DNA from: Idiomarina loihiensis
GTDB lineage: Bacteria; Pseudomonadota; Gammaproteobacteria; Enterobacterales; Alteromonadaceae
Direction of reading: 5' to 3'
DNA: 64,000 bases
Assembly: GCF_024584785.1 (NCBI RefSeq)
Contig: NZ_CP074112.1
Span: 868,001-932,000 of the forward strand
A program made the translations under genes and the position numbers. Below the pieces are notes generated by a model. The model was not told where the DNA came from and searched no databases. It saw only the letters and a program-made list of their open reading frames with translations. This document shows, one piece after another, positions 60,272-64,000 of this stretch; position 1 is the stretch's first letter; the number at the start of each line of letters is the position of its first letter.

Positions 60272-60445
60272 TCAGCGGAACAGACCAACGCCACGAGCTT
60301 CCATCGCATCGCGCCAACCGCCTAGCCACTGAGATCGAACATCCTGGTTTTGATAAGGACACAGTTCCTTAGAACGACCAGATACTCCGGCTTTGAACCC
60401 CTGTGCGTGAGCACGTTCGAGGCGATCGCGTTTTTGTCGTTTCAT
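60272..60445 (-). CDS. rmf: Ribosome modulation factor
   Basis: Small basic protein of 57 aa that dimerises 70S ribosomes into inactive 100S particles in stationary phase. It reads MKRQKRDRLERAHAQGFKAGVSG, then CPYQNQDVRSQWLGGWRDAMEARGVGLFR, close to E. coli RMF. Ribosome binding site GAGGAAGG is 6 bp upstream of the ATG. Neighbour of fabA on the opposite strand, as in E. coli. Confidence 0.97.
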   Translation of the reverse strand: MKRQKRDRLERAHAQGFKAGVSGRSKELCPYQNQDVRSQWLGGWRDAMEARGVGLFR

Positions 60446-60552
60446 ATTTACCTTCCTCGTCCAATTGTCGTTTTTGATTTATGACAAGAGCATGACGTTT
60501 TTTTGACTGCTCTCCCTTTAATAGATAGCAACTTAATCAGGGAGTTCAAGCT

Positions 60553-60603
60553 AAAAAAATGGCGTAATATCATCGTTACCGTTAAGTTGATGATATTACG
60601 CCA
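60553..60603 (-). terminator. Strong terminator after the DUF3466 gene
   Basis: Perfect 15-bp arms (60560-60574 and 60589-60603) starting TGGCGTAATATCATC, a 14-nt loop, and on the - strand a run of seven T (60553-60559). It separates the DUF3466 gene from rmf. Confidence 0.93.
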
Positions 60604-60640
60604 GTTTGTCAGAAGGCTTTACTTAGAAGATTATTGCCAG

Positions 60641-62389
60641 TTAAACCTTGATTAAGCGACGAATAGTAATAAGGCCACCAATCAAGAACATAGCAATCAA
60701 GCCAAAAGGAGATGTGGCAGCGCCTTCACGTGTAATTATCTCATCCTCAGTAGAGCAACCTGTAACCTCGCCTGCGGCTGTATCCAGCTTCAGCGTCGCA
60801 TAGACATTACGAGTGTAGGTATCACCCTCTTCTGTGGTTTCTTCGATGGTCGTTAACGCGGTGGCCAAGATTTGATTATCTTCGTTGATATCGTCTGCCG
60901 ACACTATGTAATAGTCCGCACTGCAACCAATAGCATCATTGAGGTTGATAAAACCAACATCTGGTTTATTTAAGTCATAAACAAAACCAACTCGACGGCG
61001 TTCGGCGTTCAGGGTGTAATCGATTTCACCTGAGCCCACCACTAAGCCTTGATTGTTGATGGCATTGGGATAGGTGCTTGAACCCTCGAAAAAGCCTGGT
61101 AACTCAGCGAAAGTTTCAGCTTCTACATCATAGATAAAGCCAATAGCGCGACGTACCCCTTGGATGGTACGAATCACAAAACCCGTTGCCTGATCTTCAT
61201 CGTTGATGGCAGTCGCCGAGCCCCAAATGTATTCCTCATCTGTCGTGATCGCTTTAGTTTCGCCATTTTGGTAAACCACTGGCATTTTAATCCGGTTGCC
61301 CGGTTGTTCTACGTCGTTGTAGTAAGTCCAGCTTTGGCCTACCGCAATGCCGTTGTTGTTGACTGCATAAGCATAAGCAGACCAGTAGGCTCCATCATCT
61401 TCTGAACGCTCACGCAATGGCGGATACAGAGTTTCTGAAATAACCTGGCCTTGGTCATCAAGTTGCCACACGGCTGCATGCATATCGTAAAGAGAGCCAT
61501 TAGCAGTAAAAGAGCCGCCTAAGGCTGCTTCGCGCTGAAAACCGTACCAAAGATTCCAAATACAGGTATAAACGGCGCGATTGGACGCTGGGGTAAAGTC
61601 TTCAATACAAGCATCTACTCGCTCTTGAGCAGCTGGGAATAACGCCACACTAGCGTTACCTACGGCTAAATTGGTGTCATTGATGGCAAAGATTTGTGCT
61701 TCACCACCTAAGTATTCCTGCTCTGGCGGCGCAATTAAGCTGTAATTAGTGCCATCAAACCACAAACCACGACTGATGTACTCACGCTCAGCAAAGTTTA
61801 ACGTGATGGGGTCTGGCATCTCGCCACCCTCTTCAGCTGGTTCAGGTTGATACGTGTGATCAAAGCGAGTGTAAGGCGCAGATGCCCAACCTACTCTCAC
61901 GTTATTGTTATTCAAACCTAAAAAGGCATGATCCGCTGATTTTTCTTGGCTTGATACGGCCCCGTCGGTACCGTTGAGTAAGCCATGAAACAGGATATCT
62001 TGACCGTTATAAGTTCCAGCAAAATCAGTAGCAATACGCAACTCAGCACTATTTGCATTCTCTCGATCAGCCAGCACTTGAACGAGTCCCCAATATTGGG
62101 CCTCAGTTAAGCTATCGGTGGCAGGATCAAAATCTTCATCTAAACCGATATAGCCTTTTAAGTTATCGGTCATAAGATCAAAATCAATCTCGGTGTTAGC
62201 AGAAAAGCGACCATGTAAGGTGATCAACCCACTATCGTTGATATTGCGCGGAAAACTAGCCCGAACTTGACTGTGCGTTTCTGGGAGTACGGTAAAGGTG
62301 TAGCTATCGGCCATAGCTGCGGCACTAAAACTACTGCTTAATAAACCGGCTACTGCCAGCGTAAGTGCTTTGGTTTTAAACTGTTTCAT
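60641..62389 (-). CDS. Exported DUF3466 family protein
   Basis: The product is 582 aa of unknown function. The signal peptide is cleaved near AMA-DS (residue 27). The body is a repeated beta-type fold with recurring units like AINDTNLAVGNASV, AVNNNGIAVGQSW, AINDEDQATGFVI and AINNQGLVVGSGE, an extracellular repeat pattern. The C-terminus is a short membrane helix with a basic tail (GLIAMFLIGGLITIRRLIKV), reminiscent of sorting tails such as GlyGly-CTERM but without the GG signature. It starts 7 bp after uup; no good ribosome binding site is seen. Confidence 0.88.
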   Translation of the reverse strand: MKQFKTKALTLAVAGLLSSSFSAAAMADSYTFTVLPETHSQVRASFPRNINDSGLITLHGRFSANTEIDFDLMTDNLKGYIGLDEDFDPATDSLTEAQYWGLVQVLADRENANSAELRIATDFAGTYNGQDILFHGLLNGTDGAVSSQEKSADHAFLGLNNNNVRVGWASAPYTRFDHTYQPEPAEEGGEMPDPITLNFAEREYISRGLWFDGTNYSLIAPPEQEYLGGEAQIFAINDTNLAVGNASVALFPAAQERVDACIEDFTPASNRAVYTCIWNLWYGFQREAALGGSFTANGSLYDMHAAVWQLDDQGQVISETLYPPLRERSEDDGAYWSAYAYAVNNNGIAVGQSWTYYNDVEQPGNRIKMPVVYQNGETKAITTDEEYIWGSATAINDEDQATGFVIRTIQGVRRAIGFIYDVEAETFAELPGFFEGSSTYPNAINNQGLVVGSGEIDYTLNAERRRVGFVYDLNKPDVGFINLNDAIGCSADYYIVSADDINEDNQILATALTTIEETTEEGDTYTRNVYATLKLDTAAGEVTGCSTEDEIITREGAATSPFGLIAMFLIGGLITIRRLIKV

Positions 62390-62396
62390 AAGGAAT

Positions 62397-64000
62397 TCAA
62401 TGACTCTCTTGTTGTAAATTTTCTAATTCGTCCCAGCGCTCTAGCGCGGCCATAAGTTCTTGTTCTAATTCGCCTAATCGCTCTAATACCGGCGCAGTAA
62501 CTGAATGCGGCTGAGTAAAAAAATCAGCCTGACTGGTTTGTTGTTGCAAGTGCTCTTGCTCCTGCTCTAACGCTTCAATCCGTTGCGGTAATTGTTCTAA
62601 TTCACGTTGCAGCTTGTAGGATAACTTTTTACGCGGCGCAGCTGAACCCTTGTTAGCAGATTCTTTACTTGCCGCAGTGCTGCTACTACTTGCAGATGCT
62701 GCAGGCTGTGACTTGCTGGCAGCCGAATTAGTTCCCGCAGTTTGGCTTAAATAATGATTTACTTCGGTAAAGCCACCCACGATTTCGGTTACTTTACCCT
62801 CACCTTCAAATAACAGCACGCTTGTCGCCGTATTATCCACAAATTCACGATCGTGGCTGACCAAGATTACCGTCCCCTGATAATCTGCCACAATTTGCTC
62901 TAACAGCTCTAAGGTGTCGATATCAAGGTCGTTGGTAGGTTCATCCAAGATCAAGAAATTACTTGGGGTTAAAAACAGTTTGGCTAATAAAGCTCGGTTA
63001 CGCTCTCCGCCAGATAAAGCTCTTACCGGCGTTCTGGCTTGTTTAGGTGAGAATAAGAAATCTTGTAAGTAGCTCAGAATATGTCGAGTTTTACCATTGT
63101 AGGTAACATCCTGCTTACCATCACCTACGTTTTCAGCAATGGTTAGATTAGGATCTAGTTGCGCTCGATGCTGATCAAAATAAGCGACTTGTAAGTGAGT
63201 CCCTAGCTTGATCTGCCCGGAATCTGCCGCTTGTTGTCCCAGCAAAACTTTGATCAACGTACTCTTGCCGCAACCATTCGGTCCTACCAAGGCAACCTTG
63301 TCACCGCGTTGTAAGGTAAACTCAAACTGGCGTAGGATGGTTTTATCACCGAACGCTAAATTAACATCACTGCCATCAAACACCAGCTTGCCTGATTTAC
63401 TGGCTTCCTGCACAGCTAACTTGGCCGAACCTTGCTGTTCGCGGCGTTGCGCACGTTGTTTTCGGAGCTCTTTTAACGCCCTGACGCGGCCTTCATTGCG
63501 AGTCCGCCGTGCTTTAATGCCCTGACGGATCCAGGTCTCTTCTTGAGCCAGTTTTTTATCAAACTCAGCGTTGTGAGTCTCTTCAACTTCCAACTGATGT
63601 TGCTTGAGCTCTAAGTAGGCATCGTAACTACCGGGATAACTATTTAATTGGCCCCGATCTAAATCAATAATACGAGTTGCTAGATGACGAATAAAGGCCC
63701 GGTCGTGGCTGATAAATAGCACCGCACCACGAAAGTCTTTAACCCGCTCTTCTAACCACCGCACCATTTCTACGTCGAGGTGGTTAGTAGGCTCATCTAA
63801 CAGCAACAAATCAGGATTGACCACCAGTGCACGGGCTAATGCTACCCGTCGTAGCCAACCGCCCGAGAGCGCCGCCATGGTGCTATCGGCAGGTAGTGCT
63901 AGCTGCGTTAACACTTGTTCTATGCGGGTTTGTAACTGCCAGCCATCGGCCGCTTCTAAAGCGGTCTGTAAGCGCGCCAAATCATTCATGATTTGGTCAC
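62397..64000 (-). CDS. uup: ABC-F ATPase Uup, 5' partial
   Basis: Soluble ABC-F protein with two ATPase domains, linked to ribosome function, DNA repair and transposon precise excision. The visible part is about 530 aa; roughly 110-125 N-terminal residues including Walker A of the first domain lie past the window edge. Visible: LSGGWLRRVALARALVVNPDLLLLDEPTNHLDVE (first domain), the linker ARRTRNEGRVRALKELR, second domain Walker A GPNGCGKSTLIKV, signature LSGGERNRALL, and Walker B LILDEPTNDLD. The C-terminal coiled coil with LSYKLQRELEQLPQRIEALEQE is typical of Uup. Confidence 0.96.
   Translation of the reverse strand, partial: DQIMNDLARLQTALEAADGWQLQTRIEQVLTQLALPADSTMAALSGGWLRRVALARALVVNPDLLLLDEPTNHLDVEMVRWLEERVKDFRGAVLFISHDRAFIRHLATRIIDLDRGQLNSYPGSYDAYLELKQHQLEVEETHNAEFDKKLAQEETWIRQGIKARRTRNEGRVRALKELRKQRAQRREQQGSAKLAVQEASKSGKLVFDGSDVNLAFGDKTILRQFEFTLQRGDKVALVGPNGCGKSTLIKVLLGQQAADSGQIKLGTHLQVAYFDQHRAQLDPNLTIAENVGDGKQDVTYNGKTRHILSYLQDFLFSPKQARTPVRALSGGERNRALLAKLFLTPSNFLILDEPTNDLDIDTLELLEQIVADYQGTVILVSHDREFVDNTATSVLLFEGEGKVTEIVGGFTEVNHYLSQTAGTNSAASKSQPAASASSSSTAASKESANKGSAAPRKKLSYKLQRELEQLPQRIEALEQEQEHLQQQTSQADFFTQPHSVTAPVLERLGELEQELMAALERWDELENLQQESH

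Overview
The window is core chromosome of a marine-type gammaproteobacterium of the order Alteromonadales. Idiomarinaceae (Idiomarina, Pseudidiomarina, Aliidiomarina) is my best guess. This is inferred from gene content and order: maf-yceD-rpmF-plsX-fabHDG-acpP-pabC-mltG-tmk-holB-pilZ-tatD, a class II DAHP synthase, a leucine dehydrogenase with a LiuR-like box, a cbb3 oxidase cluster beside uspE/ttcA, and rmf/fabA/lonH next to a DUF3466 gene and uup. Nearly all DNA is coding. I see no rRNA, tRNA, insertion sequence, prophage, CRISPR array or integron.

Layout. 0-10.8 kb (+): HAD phosphatase fragment, maf, yceD-rpmF, fatty-acid and phospholipid initiation genes, acpP with a strong terminator, then pabC-mltG-tmk-holB-pilZ-tatD. 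10.8-16.1 kb: a possible small RNA, ansA and sppA (-), ydjA (+), asnS (-). 16.1-21.3 kb: biotin locus, bioA (-) divergent from bioBFCD (+) around a candidate BirA operator; bioD overlaps convergent pepE by 76 bp. 22-33 kb: htpX, class II DAHP synthase, DUF1338 protein, ppsR (-)/ppsA (+), ydiJ and leucine dehydrogenase (-). 33-38.5 kb: a small conserved protein, then roxA-purB-hflD-mnmA-rluE (-). 38.7-42.4 kb: a membrane protein, bax, ttcA, uspE. 42.5-49.6 kb (-): cbb3 oxidase structural genes ccoNOQP followed by assembly genes ccoH, ccoI, ccoS and a SafE-type membrane protein. 49.8-56.1 kb (+): lipoprotein, NfeD-SPFH pair, RND efflux pair. 56.1-56.66 kb: the only long gene-poor gap. 56.66-64 kb: TraB/GumN protein, lonH, fabA (with a FabR-type operator), rmf (-), DUF3466 (-), uup (-, runs off the window).

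Functional links. plsX, fabH, fabD, fabG, acpP and fabA supply and initiate fatty-acid synthesis, and fabA carries the unsaturated-fatty-acid control site. The DUF1338 enzyme and YdiJ could act in sequence (2-oxoadipate to D-2-hydroxyglutarate to 2-oxoglutarate), and the leucine dehydrogenase adds to an amino-acid-catabolic flavour. I found no clearly new multi-gene system. The most interesting signals are regulatory or architectural: three convergent gene ends whose stop codons sit inside hairpins or palindromes, a candidate sRNA after tatD, competing hairpins plus a 50-codon ORF in the 56.1-56.66 kb gap, a perfect palindrome at the predicted ppsA transcript start, and the absence of fnr/etrA between uspE and the cbb3 cluster.
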